In this document: one piece after another, positions 34,757-43,290 of the stretch
Layout of the letters: every line of letters begins with the position of its first letter
Numbering within the stretch: the stretch's first letter is position 1
Assembly (NCBI GenBank): GCA_015680685.1
Contig: MNCI01014694.1
Span: 643,429 to 687,325, forward strand
Direction of reading: 5' to 3'
DNA length: 43,897 nucleotides
Source of the DNA: Gnetum montanum
Lineage: Eukaryota; Streptophyta; Gnetopsida; Gnetales; Gnetaceae
The notes under the pieces: generated by a model
Databases searched by the model: none
Told to the model about the DNA's origin: nothing
What the model saw: the letters and a program-made list of their open reading frames with translations, nothing else
Program-made: the position numbers and the translations under genes

Positions 34757-34847
34757 TTCCATGGAATGGCCAAATGTGCCAACAATCATATGTGCCAAGG
34801 TCAACACATCTGTATCACCATTGAGCCCATTCTTGTTGATGTAAAGC
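34757..34847 (-). pseudogene. Antisense gene exon 3
   Basis: The acceptor is TTTTGTTATCAG. It completes an Arg codon split after exon 2 and reads LYINKNGLNGDTDVLTLAHM, IVGTFGHSME, then TAG (34754-34756). The 3' end is uncertain; no strong donor follows before the foreign stretch. Confidence 0.6.
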
Positions 34848-34930
34848 CTGATAACAAAAAATATGCTGTTGACATTTGCCTAGTGTAGCAAGTATTGCAT
34901 AGCGTAGCGAAATATGTTTATAGAACTCAC

Positions 34931-35380
34931 CTATCAGCATAATAAATAGTTCCTAGTGGGTTCTGAAAACAAGTTTCCATATGGTGGGAAATAAACAAAG
35001 TATTGTACAGGTGGTAGCAATTGTATTCGGGCATCTCCCAGACCCAGGCCAGATGCCTCAAATTTTTTGGGCACTGACCGGATCCTTTTCCTTGCCCACT
35101 CCTAATTGCTCCATCTGTAAAAAATTTCAGAATACCTTGATTTGCCCCAGGCAATAGGGTTTCTATTATTATGGCTACTACCTCCTCCAACAACTGTGAC
35201 TAAACGATCACACTAAAGTGCTGGAGGACAAATTGCAGGAACTCCCGTGCACCTGCCCAAAACTAGATCATCTGTTGTCCTACACATGCATGAGGTGGAG
35301 GAACGTTGGCCATCGGTTCACTTAGGCAGCACAGGATCCCTATGATTTTTAGGACAATTAAGATTGGCCTTAGCATCATC
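34931..35380 (-). pseudogene. Antisense gene exon 2
   Basis: It is bounded by TTGTGTTATGCAG and GATAG|GTGAGT. Blocks: MMLRPILIVLKIIGILCCLS, EPMANVPPPHACVGQQMI, TAG, FWAGAREFLQFVLQHFSVIV, TAG, SQLLEEVVAIIIETLLPG, FTDGAIRSGQGKGSGQC, LAWVWEMPEYNCYHLYNTL, FISHHMETCFQNPLGTIYY. The two internal TAGs (35263-35265, 35201-35203) fit CAG-to-TAG changes. The last 88 codons are open. No family is recognised. Confidence 0.66.
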
Positions 35381-35985
35381 CTGCATAACACAAATGCAAA
35401 TGTTAATGTCATGTTCGAGTAGGATTTGCATATAACGTAGTAGAATTAGCAGTTAGCAGATAGTGTAGCATGACTCTCTTCATGCATGTAGCATAGCAAA
35501 AAACATGAAGGTGATAGCGTAGTAGAATTAGCCTAGCATAGTAATGAAAATGTAAACGCAAATCTTTTGACAAGGAAGAATTCAATGCGCTGCACTAGTT
35601 TCGACAAATCTTCTGCCTGACAAAATGATTTGCATTGCGCCATGATAGACATGTGTTACACTATCAAATCACATGCATGGCCAAACCCTCCTGAGGGTTG
35701 TACTCTATGCTATTCACATGCCAAGTTGCCAAAATTACCTAAACTTCTACGATAAGGCAGCCATGACAATGGAGTTCTCGGTAGCACTGCATGCAACCTT
35801 AGCATAGCGTCTGTACACTATCATGCCCAAATCGGCAATAGCAGCAGTGTAACGAAAAAAATAACAACAAAAACGATAACATGAAACATAGATTCCAAGA
35901 TTGAAATTGCAGAAACAAAATCAGAAAAAGTAGAGCAATAATCACAGCATAGAAAGAAATAAAGGGGAATAGCATAGTAACTTAC

Positions 35986-36107
35986 TAGGTTGATGGGGTC
36001 TCCTCTCACACCACGATGCACACCTGCGACATGCGCCCCAGGGTCTCCTTCACTTCATCCACCTTGGCGAGTGCTAGGTGTTTGCATTCTCTTTTGGGAG
36101 CCATCAT
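35986..36107 (-). pseudogene. Antisense gene exon 1
   Basis: ATG at 36107 lies about 130 nt downstream of a TATA box. The frame MMAPKRECKHLALAKVDEV, KETLGRMSQVCIVV meets TGA (36006-36008), continues EETPST and ends at the donor GTAAGT in phase 2, which matches exon 2. The intron after it (35381-35985) carries several tagcgtag/gtagcata motifs. Confidence 0.62.
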
Positions 36108-36238
36108 GTCGATTGTTGACTCTTTCTTGCTCACTACGCTGAATTTCCTTGCTCTTGGTTAGTACAATCACTCTACACTCTGAATGAAAGCTCTGTGCGG
36201 TTATGGTGAAAATGATAGGTTTACCAGGGCTAAACCCC

Positions 36239-36246
36239 TATTTATA
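36239..36246 (-). promoter_or_regulatory. TATA box of antisense unit
   Basis: On the minus strand GGCTATAAATAGGGG is a near-ideal plant TATA context, about 130 nt upstream of the first ATG (36107). The adjacent 100 bp upstream on the minus strand hold gtgtagcattc and ggcgtagcgac copies of the palindrome motif (36300-36335). Confidence 0.68.
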
Positions 36247-36379
36247 GCCAAAAATGGTGAAAAGAAACCTGCCATTTTCTCTCCCCGATTAATGTGGGAC
36301 GTCCCATATAGTGTAGCATTCTCCCATGGCGTAGCGACACTGTTTGCATTGTAGCAGGTGGGATCAACCGAAAACTTTG

Positions 36380-36650
36380 ATCCATCTTAAACTAGCCATT
36401 TGCCTTCGTGATTGTAACAAATTAGCTATCTGCAAAGACCTTAAACTAGCAATTCTAACAAGTTAGCGGTCTGCAAAGACCTTAAACTAGCAATTATAAT
36501 AAGTTAGTGGTCCGTAAAGATCTTAAACTAGTAGTCTTAACATGTAACTTTGATCTTGTTAGCGGTCTGCAAAGACTTTAAACTAATACTTTTAATTTAA
36601 TTCATTAGCGGTCCGCAAAGACCTTAAACTAGCAATTTTACATTTTTGCA
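36380..36650. repeat. Hairpin-containing tandem array, right of antisense unit
   Basis: Five units of about 41-65 bp, each with stem GGTCT-GCAA-AGACC (or a variant) followed by TTAAACTAGCAAT and a variable spacer. It is in the same orientation as the array at 28539-28772 and homologous to it. Confidence 0.82.
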
Positions 36651-36839
36651 CCCAGGCAGTCCACCATGACTTTGAATTGGTAGGTTGCAAATTTTGTGTT
36701 ATATTTTATAATTATTACAACTGTTCACATCTTATTGCTGCTTTACAAATGCTTACTATACACTGATTGTTACAAACAGGTATCCCTTGACTTCGCATTT
36801 AATCTCATTTTGGTAGGTTGAGCAAAAAAATGGCCATGC

Positions 36840-38130
36840 ATCATGATCTTTCTTCACCTCTAGCCTTGATAGGTCCACATGGCGAGCTCGCAAGACAATT
36901 GGACCCCGAGTCAATAGACTAGGGATCATCTGCAGATAGCACTACAACATCCTTAGAAGCATCCCTAGACTAGCCTGAACATCTAGTTCAAGCCCTAGAT
37001 TTAGAGGCCGAGTATGTAATTGAGAATCCTTTAACTGAAACGCCTGTGCCCACATCTAGGGGGAAAATAAGAATGTTAAAACTTAGCTCCCTCCTAGATT
37101 TGCAGATGCACAAAGATGTAGCCAAGGTATTGCAAGACAACATCGAAGTATTTGCGTGGTCTTACAATGACATGCTGGGTTTAGACCCGAGGCTTATATA
37201 GCACAACATTGTCTTAGATCCGCAGATGAAAGTAGTTAAGAAGAAGGATCACAAGGTTAAACTAGAGATCGCACTAGCTGTATGGGATGAAATCACCAAG
37301 CTCTATTAGGCTGGTTTTATCCGGGCGGTTGATTACTCAGAGTGGGTGTCAAACATCATTATGGTTTCTAAGAAAATGGGAGGAATATGTATCTATATAA
37401 ACTTCCAAGACCTAAACAAAGCCATTATTAAGGATTACTTTCCACTGCTGAGTATCGATCAACTCATCGACACTACAGTTGGTCATGCTCTATTATCCTT
37501 CATGGATAGTTTCTCCGGCTACGACCAAATTTGCATTAACCTAGAGCATTAGTTAACAATAACCTTCATGACCCCATGGGGTACTTTTTGTTATTCTATG
37601 ATGCCCTTTGGGCTCAAGAATGTTGGAGCAACCTACCAGCAAGCCATGACTTACATCTTTAGCGACTACATCTTAGAAATGTTGAACGACTACGTGGATG
37701 ACATAGCAGTTAAATCTAAAGAGGCTTTTGATCATCCTAATGATCTAGGTGTAGTCCTCAAGCATTTCCATATGCACAATTTATGCCTTAACCCAAAAAG
37801 TGTGTCTTTAGGGTGAAAACTGGACGCATGTTAGGGTTTGTAGTATCGGAGGCTGGAATACAGGTGGACCCTAACAAAGTCAAAGCCATCGTTAATCTAG
37901 CGCCACCTACAAATCTTATTGAATTGCATGGGTTACAAGGTAGGGTGTTGTTCATTAGAAGGTTTATAGAAAAGTTGACTAACAGGATACACCCCATGCA
38001 ACATCTACTAAAGAAAGGAGTTAACTTCGAATGGACAACACAGTGCCAACAAGCCTTTGATGATTTGAAGGAAGAGCTTTTACAACTCCTAACTATTTAC
38101 CCACCATAGAGAGATAAGCCTTTCTTCATC
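36840..38130 (+). pseudogene. A reverse transcriptase (broken)
   Basis: The N-terminal region reads EYVIENPLTETPVPTSRGK and DLQMHKDVAKVLQDNIEVF. RT proper begins near 37320 with FIRAVDYSEWVSNIIMVSKK, then NFQDLNKAIIKDYFPL, LLSFMDSFSGYDQI (first catalytic Asp), MMPFGLKNVGATYQQAM and LNDYVDDIAVKS, so YVDD is intact (37690-37704). A one-base frameshift lies near 37798. The thumb and connection continue (LGFVVSEAGIQVDPNKVKAI, FEWTTQCQQAFDDLKEELL) to about 38110, with stops at several places. Confidence 0.85.
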
Positions 38131-38590
38131 TACCTTGCCACGTCAAACACGTCTTTGAGATGAGATGATGACTCTGAGATTCTAGTGTATTACCTAAGTC
38201 ATGTATTGATAGCGTATGAAGCAAGATACAATGAGGTGGAGAGAAACTGCCTTGCCCAAGTGTTTGCATTAAAGAAGTGGAGGTATTACCTATTTCACAA
38301 TAAAGTTAACATCATTTGCAAGAGCAATGTACTCCAGGCTATGACAAATAATCTGTATGAAAGTAGCAGGATATCCCGTTGGAAAGCCATAATAGCGGAA
38401 TTCAATTTGTACTATGTGAGCCAATCATCGACAAAGGGTCAAGCTATAGTAACGCAACTTACGACCTTACCCTTCGACAACAAGGCAATCATAGATCCCA
38501 AATTCCTTGATGAGCATGTTAGCACTATCAACGACATCTCGTCACATCTTGAGGCTACTTTGCATTTCAACAGCACCTTGACCCCATGAG
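38131..38590 (+). pseudogene. A first RNase H (gypsy type, broken)
   Basis: After FFIYLATSNTSLR and a stop, the frame reads ILVYYLSHVLIAYEARYNEV, ERNCLAQVFALKKWRYYL, NIICKSNVLQAMTN and SRISRWKAIIAEFNLYYV, ending with a GQAIVTQL patch. This follows RT in every Ty3/gypsy element. In Tat elements this copy is usually thought to be degenerate. Confidence 0.8.
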
Positions 38591-39093
38591 GGGGTAGCGC
38601 AGCTACTATCATTACATTCCCCTTTGGGGAAATACAACATTTTGCTTATTGTTTTGCATTCCCTTATACAAACAACATGGCAGAGTATGAAGGGTTACTC
38701 AGGGGCCTCTTAGCAGCCCAAGCAATAAGCATACAACACCTAGCGGTTCACGGGGATTCACAACTTGTTGTGAATCAAATCATCGAAGTCTATGCCTGCA
38801 AGGCTACACATTTGCAGCCCTACTAAGACTTAGTGAAAAGATTACTCAAACATTTTACAACAACGAATGTGCAACATGTGCCATGCAACGAAAACACCGT
38901 AGTAGATGCCTTGGCCTCCCTAGCGTTAAATGTGCTATCACTCCTGTTTGCAAGTTTTCTAGCTCCGATTACCGAGTGTACAGAGCCTATCACTCAGGTA
39001 GTACATGTAGCCTTTGTTAGCGCTGCGGACACCCAGGAGTGGTACGCAACATTAAAACCTACCTGCAACATGGCAAGCGCCCAACTGGATTGA
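38591..39093 (+). pseudogene. A second RNase H (Tat-type additional RNase H, broken)
   Basis: The frame FPFGEIQHFAYCFAFPYT, NNMAEYEGLLRGLLAAQA, VHGDSQLVVNQIIEVYACK, VKRLLKHFTTTNVQHVP and NENTVVDALASLAL contains the Glu of MAEYE, the Asp of GDSQL and the late Asp of VDALA expected of an additional RNase H. This domain is specific to the Tat lineage of plant Ty3/gypsy elements and places A there. One TAG and a small frame change interrupt it. Confidence 0.85.
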
Positions 39094-39314
39094 CATATGC
39101 CTAGAGAGATGCAATCTGCAAGCGTGCTCAGTAATATGTGCTTATAGGAGACAACCCCCTGTGCAAACACTCCTATGATGGGATATTACTAGCATGCGTA
39201 AATGAGGAGCAAGCATAGAAGATCATTAATGAGGTACATGAGGGACTGTGTGGTGGACACATAGCACCTAGGGCTATCACTACAAAAATCAAATGCCTAG
39301 GGTACTACTAGCCT
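39094..39314 (+). pseudogene. A integrase, N-terminal stub only
   Basis: The frame IINEVHEGLCGGHIAPRA, ITTKIKCLGYY and a stop at the usual Trp is the zinc-binding start of integrase. At 39314/39315 the homology ends, inside the zinc-binding domain, and C-LTR sequence begins. The catalytic core, the C-terminal domain and the polypurine tract of A are absent. Confidence 0.8.
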
Positions 39315-39558
39315 CACATCCTGAACACATATAGCACTATTGGGCTACCAAACGTTAAGCATTGATTGGTTACCAAGTACTATATGAATGCTCGAAGTGG
39401 TCGTGCTTGCATTCATTAACTACTGGAAATAAATTGCTTAATTCAAATGCATTAAAATAAAGAGCATGAAAGTAAAATGAATTAAAGAAAATATTTTAGT
39501 GCTACAAGGATTGTCAAAAGAGTTCATTTTATTCTCATCACACTATTGTGCTTAGGTA
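39315..39558 (-). repeat. Second copy of C-LTR flank, inside A
   Basis: The 244 bases match 22263-22515 with about 5% differences and a few small indels, including the final gtgcttAGGTA. This is the genomic sequence to the left of A's insertion site, present again between A's integrase stub and its second LTR. The junction shows short shared sequence (CACATCCT). Confidence 0.87.
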
Positions 39559-41341
39559 TGAAACACCCTAAAAATTTCAAGACCCTCTTGCTTCACTAGG
39601 GTCTTAGAATTCAGGCAAGGATTTCCACAAGTATAGCCTCATGGCTTCTTGGTAGGAAATGAATGCTCTAAGTTTTCTACATCTAGTGTTGATAGGCCCG
39701 ACAGACTCTCTAGCCTGCCCACCTGGACAATTCATTTTGCTGACAGTTTACTCAGAAACCATACATGGAGTTGTCGGCAGTGCTCAGGATGCACAAAATA
39801 GTTCGGCAAGTTTTCTAGTCAAGAAGTTTGCTACGCTATGTAGCATAACAGACCTCAAAAGATAGTTGTTTAGGCAATTAGCTGTAAAATATTGCTGGAC
39901 AAAGTGCTACGCTATGCTACGCTATGCAATGTAGCACAACATAACAACAGAAAAACAGAAAGGCTTAGCTTACCTAGTGATTTCAATTGCACTCGGCAAG
40001 CACTCCAACCTTCAAAACTAGTTGCCTTGTTTAACTCCAAATCCTTCAGCAAAAGTTTCTTACTAGAAATTGGCAGATTAAGCAAAAATTAGGCTATGAC
40101 GGCTGCTACGCTATGCTACGCTATGTAGCGTAGCATAGCATAGTGATAATGCAAGAACAAAAAAATATGTTTCAAATGCAAGTGCAGTAAGTTCAAGAGA
40201 AAAAGTTGTAGTTAGCATGATCAAGCTTCAAGCAAGCATTTGCAACTTCAACATGAGTCGTAGATGGAGCCTCCTGCTACGCTATGCTACACTACATAGC
40301 GTAGCAAACATGAAAAACCAAAAGGGAATGTTTCAAAGGTTAACACAAACTACTTTTTCAAACTGGTGGCTACGCTGTGCTACGCTACATAGCATAGCAC
40401 AATGTAGCAAGCTTCTACGCTATGCCAACATGCTACGCTACATAGAATAGCATAGTGTAGCAGGCAGCTATGCTACTTCAGTATGCCTCATTCCTCATCT
40501 GCATCATTAGCATGCCTGATTCTAGCATCTCCAGTTCTAACAGCGTAATTGCAGTGTGACAGGTTCATGATCGGCTTTGCATGTTCATACAGTATAGATA
40601 AGTTAGCATTTCGTGGGTCCAGGACACATGTCATCCAGGCCTCATTTTTTGTGTGCTCCTGGTCCTATAAATATCTAGGCAAGCAATGCTCAAATGGTTG
40701 GCAAATTTGAGTAGTTGGAAAAATTTTTAACTCTTAGCAATTGGTTGGAAATTTTGAACATTGTTAGCATTTGTTGTTGGAAAATTGGCAATTTAAGCAG
40801 TTGGCAAATTAGCAATTCAAAGGAGTGGAAAAACTAAATGGTTGGCATTTTCACTTGGCATTCTATTAGCTCTTTTCTGTTGCCTTTGTAGCACTTTGCA
40901 TTGTTGGCTTTTGAGTCCGTGTTCAAGAATATATTTGGCCTACTTTGAACATTCTGGTTACCTTTGGGATCTTTGTGCTTCCCAGTGTTGCACAACCGAT
41001 TGTATCCACTTCAACAAAATAAAGCCATAATCTTGAGGTGGTGCATTTTTTTAAACTCTAGTTCACATTACATTCTTGCTCATTATTATTGCATTTTACA
41101 TTTTTTTCACTTAATTGCATTTATTAATCGTTATATTATGTTTCAAAAACTTGCTTCCACATTACAAGTTTACGAAAGGTTAAGTGACACTGACTAAGTC
41201 CTTGTTTGATCGACCAGACTATTCAAGGCACCCCATTTCCATTTTTTTAATCTAGCACAGCCCTTGCATAGATCTAGGGTTAATATTGTTTGCCCAATAA
41301 CCTCTCGGTGTTTCTAGAAACCAATGTTTTCGGTCATTACA
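39559..41341 (+). repeat. A second LTR, flanked like a solo LTR
   Basis: The 1783-bp LTR runs TGAAACACC...GTCATTACA. AGGTA stands on both sides (39554-39558 and 41342-41346) and C-LTR sequence lies on both sides, so taken alone it is a perfect solo LTR. It carries the same palindromic clusters and a TATA box at 40666-40673. Confidence 0.88.
39830..40480. repeat. Palindromic GCTACGCTAT clusters in A second LTR
   Basis: Six clusters correspond to those of the first LTR. The best, at 40110-40139, has 14-bp perfect arms GCTATGCTACGCTA around a TG centre. Arms here keep more CG than in the first LTR. Confidence 0.85.
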
Positions 41342-41346
41342 AGGTA
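41342..41346. repeat. Target-site duplication of A, right copy
   Basis: AGGTA follows ...CATTACA, then catcagtgctcaaac of C's LTR resumes. Confidence 0.88.
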
Positions 41347-41635
41347 CATCAGTGCTCAAACAAAGAACCATACACACTTAGAATCCTTCTATAGGCACAC
41401 AGAAAATATTCTAACTCTAAGGAAAAGAAATGGCAAGAGCTTCACTACTCTGACTAAGAAAAATCCAAAATTGACTATCAAAACTAGAGTCTAGGCATGG
41501 TATTTATAGAATTTGGGTATACACCTCAACATTGCATATGCAGTGTCGCATCAAGGCCCAGATGTCATGTACATAATGTTGTGGCTTTGACATTATGTAC
41601 TCGACTTCAGAGAAGACATAAAACACATTTCATCA
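41347..41635 (-). repeat. C 5' LTR, outer part
   Basis: The LTR continues with catcagtgctcaaacaaag and aligns with 13440-13670. It includes the minus-strand TATA box (TATAAATA near 41500) and ends ...ATTTCATCA. Confidence 0.82.
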
Positions 41636-41640
41636 CCATG
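41636..41640. repeat. Target-site duplication of C, right copy
   Basis: CCATG, identical to 2618-2622. Confidence 0.88.
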
Positions 41641-43290
41641 CCTTTCCAAAAATCTAGCAAATTACCCATCACCTTCATTGGTAAGGATAATAACCAACAA
41701 GTCATGAGGGTGTATGATTTCAAAGACCATGTAGTCATTGAGTGTAAGAGATGTTTGAGAGTTAGAGGGAAAGTCCTGATTTTGCAGTCATAAATGAAGA
41801 TTGTTATAACTTCATGATTGTGTCATACCATCATGAGGCTTTTTTGTATGTCCTTGATTGGAAAAACACTCAATTAGTATTGTGTGTTACCCAGAATGAT
41901 CTATCTTCTTTTTAGAAGACTTAGTAGCCCAATTTTTCAACCACTTCAAATATAACTTGAAGCTTGATACAATTCTTGACCAACTTATGAAGGTCAAGTA
42001 GGGGCCCTTAGAACCCATGTAAAAGTTCATTTAGTGGTGGAATGAATTGTTGAATGAAATACCAGAACCCATAGCCAAAGCCCACTTAGCCATATTCAAG
42101 GAAGATGTTAATGACTTTATCAAGTCAAAACTTTACTATCTTGATCCATGGTCTCTTAGCTAAGTGTTCTCACAAACCAAAAACATAGAGGATGCCACAG
42201 AGGTTAGCCATGATTTGACCTATATATCATATAAAAACCAACAAGCTTGAAAAGACAAAGAAAAGAGTAAACAAAGAAACACTATTGTAGCAACTGTAGC
42301 CAAGGCCACAAATCAAGGGTTAAAGGTCAACCCACCTAAGGTCCCCACCAATGACCACAGTAACCAACTGTTAACTTTTGGGACCAATACATCAACAATA
42401 GATAGACCTAACTTTGAAAGGAAGGATAGGTCTAAGTACACTAATTTTCCATTAAAACCATTTGAGTTTCTTAATCAACTATTAAGAAGTAGGCACATGC
42501 GACATAAAAAAATGATTGAAGCTGCTTGAAAGAAACAAAAGTGACTATGTGAGATAGCCAAAGATCCCTCTTGGGCAATGAAAGATGATCCCCCACTACC
42601 CAAATATTTCAAGCTAGATCCCTTCTATCATTATCATCAACTACTTGATCATGATACATACTTTTGCTTTGTGTTGAAGGATGACCTATAGAGGATGATA
42701 GATAAGGAAAAATTCATCTTAGATGCTTCTAACCCAATTCAACCACTAAACCAATCAATGCAGGTCTATAAAGACCCATTAAATGTTAATGATAGCCCTT
42801 ATGTTATTTCAGCATTCAACATTGATGACAACTAGAGACCTACCAAAGAACCTTTCATGATTGAAGTACTCTTTACAATGAGAGAGTTTCTCTAGCTTTA
42901 CATAGCTTAAGACCTCCCTTCATTGTGAGGGTACCATCACTCACCCAACCCAATACAACCAAATAACTATAGCCCAACCAACTAGACAATGAGCCCCTAT
43001 GGTAGCCAATGCTACTACATCTTCCTTACAAATAATAGTTGACAACCACAAAATTTTAGTTAACCAAAGGAGGAAGTATAAGTAAGAGCTTGAAAACAAG
43101 GGAGACAAGCAGATGGAGACATGAAAGAAAGTGTGCCCACTAAAGCCCACTCCCATCTTGGCTATACCTATGACCTCCTCTATCCCATATCCTTCAACCA
43201 ATAAGTTATAAGAAGATACTAAAGCCTACAACCAAAATAACAAGAAGAGCCATAGTAGCCACAACCTAAAATTGAATTTCACCTTTTGGG
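41639..43290 (+). pseudogene. D Gag (broken), resumed after C insertion
   Basis: A short frame MPFQKSSKLPITFIGKDNNQ (to 41793) is followed by a broken Gag core: MSLIGKTLN, then WNELLNEIPEPIAKAHLAIF, KEDVNDFIKSKLYYLDPWSL. The tail holds DRPNFERKDRSKYTNFPLK, then FKLDPFYHYHQLLDHDTYF, the counterpart of A's zinc-binding patch. Order and wording match A's Gag at 25.86-27.0 kb, so D is an older relative of A. Stops and frame changes are frequent. Confidence 0.75.

Larger units (their letters stand above)
28951..36107 (-). pseudogene. Spliced antisense gene inside A (unrecognised, decayed)
   Basis: Inferred exons on the minus strand: E1 36107-35986, E2 35380-34931, E3 34847 to about 34757, E4 about 32114-30929 (753 N inside), E5 30769-30284, E6 30194-30060, E7 29938-29852, E8 29811-29113, E9 29039-28951. 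Donors are GTAAGT, GTGAGT, GTAAAC, GTAGGA, GTAAGT, GTTAGT and GTAACA; acceptors end in AG. Phase is kept at E1/E2, E2/E3 and from E4 through E9. The protein is hydrophobic and globular at the N-terminus, then very acidic, basic, coiled-coil-like and finally acidic. In-frame stops are mostly TAG or TGA where CAG, CGA or TGG would fit. A TATA box and an AATAAA frame the unit. Because the splice sites lie on the antisense strand, the element's sense RNA would keep the introns during retrotransposition. I recognise no family. An antisense frame is known in the Tat-lineage maize element Grande; relationship untested. Confidence 0.68.
22516..41341 (+). mobile_element. Layer A: Tat-like Ty3/gypsy retrotransposon with antisense unit, rearranged 3' end
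   Basis: The parts are the 5' LTR (22516-24341), a primer-binding site, gag-protease (24587-28378), an 8.5-kb spacer with an antisense gene, then RT, RNase H, a second RNase H and the first part of integrase (36.8-39.31 kb). Having two RNase H domains, the second of 'MAEYEGLL...GDSQLVVNQI' type, is the hallmark of the Tat lineage. At 39314/39315 integrase is cut off and a copy of the left flank plus a second LTR follows. The outer AGGTA duplications at 22511 and 41342 still match. The LTRs differ at about 11 of 117 bases compared by eye, plus indels. Confidence 0.82.
2623..41635 (-). mobile_element. Layer C: Athila-like Ty3/gypsy retrotransposon, split by B and A
   Basis: The element occupies 2623-3060, 13304-22515 and 41347-41635, about 9.9 kb once B and A are removed. 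The LTR tips are TGATGA...TCATCA, and CCATG is duplicated on both sides. The 5' LTR is on the right and the coding order on the minus strand is gag (from 21787), protease, RT, RNase H, integrase. A decayed primer-binding site lies just inside at 21920-21946, aligned with B's clean site. Family placement rests on the RT, RNase H and integrase motifs and on B's Athila-type primer-binding site. In the first 137 LTR bases I compared by eye the two LTRs differ at 15 sites, all transitions, so the insertion is old. Confidence 0.85.

Noticed and set aside
39559-41341. Ordinary 3' LTR of A
   Set aside because: It serves as the outer right end, but it is preceded by genomic flank and AGGTA, not by integrase end and polypurine tract, so the simple reading fails.
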